Source: Polytrichum commune
Lineage: Eukaryota > Streptophyta > Polytrichopsida > Polytrichales > Polytrichaceae
DNA length: 64,000 nucleotides
Direction: 5' to 3'
Assembly (NCBI GenBank): GCA_950295325.1
Contig: OX485807.1
Coordinates: forward strand, 15,341,001 to 15,405,000
Positions 62,658-64,000 of the stretch are shown here, one piece after another. Position numbers and translations under genes: made by a program. The notes beneath the pieces were generated by a model. It was given only the letters and a program-made list of their open reading frames with translations, had not been told where the DNA came from and did no database searches. The stretch's first letter is position 1; each line of letters opens with the position of its first letter.

Positions 62658-63173
62658 AACTCTAGTGTTTGGGGTGTTTTTAAAGGACATTAATCGGTCA
62701 AGATTCTAGTCTTTCGAAGACTGACCAGTTACATGTTGATATCTTTCACCTTTTCCTTTTGTTGAATTGAGGAATATGTTGTAAATTCCTCTAAATGGAT
62801 TGGTAATTTTCCTCGAGTCCTGGATTTGAACCAATTCATATGTAACTACACTAAATGTGATATTTAGTGTTTGATTATATTTAATATTATTACCACCCTA
62901 CCCTGCTCAACACTAATTTTCAAGTCCTTGATAATTAGTGTTAGAAGATATGCTCGATTCTCCTTTATTATTGTTTATTATTTTATTTTCATATCCTTAT
63001 TAACACTAAATTCAAACATGTGACTTCCACATATTACCATAGTTGATATTTAGTGTTTGAGTTTAAATTTAATGTTACTTACTTTCATAGGGTTATTGAT
63101 ATTTAGTGTATGCGTTCGTGTTTAGCGTATCAAACACTAAATATCCTATTAGTGTTGTGGTCAGTTCTCCCCC
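62658..63173. mobile_element. Diverged MULE-type MITE interrupted by another MITE
   Basis: Left part (about 62658-62847) matches the element at 41448-41672 (blocks AGATTCTAG, GTTACATGTTGA, AAATTCCTCTAAA, GATTGGTAATTTTCCT). Its right end CAGTTCTCCCC appears only after a 309-bp insertion. Confidence 0.65.
62848..63156. mobile_element. 309-bp MITE nested in the preceding element
   Basis: The ends ACACTAAATGTGATATTTAG and (reverse complement of the right end) AACACTAATAGGATATTTAG, both followed by TGTTTGAT, are inverted repeats. The ends resemble those of MITE family 1. Confidence 0.75.
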
Positions 63174-63602
63174 TCCATACGATTTGTGCATGTCAACTCT
63201 ATGATCAAGTTCCACTTATAATTACAATGGACTTGGAATTGCATCACAATTGAGTTTCTAATTGTAATTTTAAAATTTGAAAATGCCGATGACGTTCCAT
63301 TGATAAATCATTATTACTATTATTATTATTTACCTCACACATCTCATTGGTCTCAAGTTGGAGTGTGTGTTTTTGTTCCGTTTTGTTAAAGTGATGTATC
63401 GCATCATAATAAGATCCCTATTCCATTGCATTTCGTACTTGGATGGAAAGTGATACTCCTTCATAATTGTGTTAATATTAGTAAGGATTGATGATTTTAT
63501 CCTATTAAATAAACTTAATGGTGAACAAAAATGCTTGTTTTCGACGAAAGTTTCGAGTTTCGAGTTTCGAGTTTGCCACGTGATAAAATCCTTATAGATT
63601 TC

Positions 63603-63757
63603 CATAACATTATTCATATCCATAACAATGTTCTATGGGACTGGCAATATTTTACAAAATATTTTCATATATTCTCCACATTATTATGAATATGGGAATA
63701 TTCCATAGAACATTGTCAGTTCCACAAAATATTGTTATGGATCTGAATGATGTTATG
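63603..63757 (+). mobile_element. Short MITE, family 3, copy 2
   Basis: A 155-bp element. CATAACATTATTCATATCCA at the left and GGATCTGAATGATGTTATG at the right form inverted ends. It is related to 11853-11989. Confidence 0.8.
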
Positions 63758-64000
63758 GACATGTATGAGGATTTTAATCTTTAACAAATCAAACGGCTCA
63801 ATGTACAACCTACATACACAATTTAGGTGAGCTTCACCAAGTCTATAAATCATAGTTCTTGTGTTGACAATCTTGAAATTTCCTTGGATACTTTATCTTA
63901 TGTCAAGGATAAACTAAAAATATAACCACATGTGATATTTATGATCAAAACATTAAATATGTATTTGCATCCAAGGGCATCATGACTACACATTTGAAGC

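Overview
This is nuclear DNA of a land plant. Five complete intron-rich genes can be assembled exon by exon, all with GT..AG junctions in consistent reading phase: a ubiquitin-specific protease, a LAG1-type ceramide synthase, an R2R3-MYB of the FLP/MYB88 type, a class III peroxidase and a group IId WRKY factor. The last exons of a sixth gene lie at the left edge. Class III peroxidases, WRKY IId and FLP-type MYB proteins together point to Viridiplantae/Embryophyta. The divergence from angiosperm homologues I remember, the long repeat-filled introns, a Penelope-like reverse transcriptase relic and a USP37-like protease make me lean towards a non-flowering lineage (lycophyte, fern, bryophyte or gymnosperm). 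The species cannot be fixed from the sequence alone.

Layout: 1-2.3 kb, 3' end of an unrecognised gene (+). 3.6-8.6 kb, USP (-), 13 exons, 701 aa. 8.6-13.3 kb, shared upstream region between the divergent USP and ceramide synthase genes, with a 142-bp tandem duplication, an inverted pair of MITEs and a degenerate ~150-bp minisatellite next to the ceramide synthase. 13.3-17.3 kb, LAG1/LOH ceramide synthase (+), 6 exons, 314 aa. 18.5-26.3 kb, FLP-type MYB (-), 7 exons, 342 aa. 26.25-27.95 kb, a tandem repeat array that overlaps the MYB start codon. 28-34.7 kb, repeat-rich spacer with a foldback pair of MITEs. 34.7-39.05 kb, secreted class III peroxidase (+), 4 exons, 328 aa, with introns made largely of local tandem duplications and MITEs. 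39-55 kb, a transposon-rich gene desert with a broken Penelope-like element, several MITE families and a three-copy tandem MITE array. 55-57.2 kb, WRKY IId (-), 4 exons, 425 aa, with a long polyQ tract and a foldback in its last intron. 57.2-64 kb, GC-rich WRKY upstream region, then degenerate repeats, a ~200-bp tandem satellite and nested MITEs.

The genes do not form an operon or a pathway; they are independent housekeeping, membrane-lipid, transcription and cell-wall genes. The most striking structural theme is local tandem duplication of short DNA blocks. It occurs upstream of all five complete genes and inside the peroxidase introns, and in the MYB gene the duplicated block includes the translation start and the Asn tract. 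No clearly new defence or mobile system was found. The best leads are the MYB 5' repeat array, the tandem MITE array, the Penelope-like relic with its flanking repeats, and three long hairpins.
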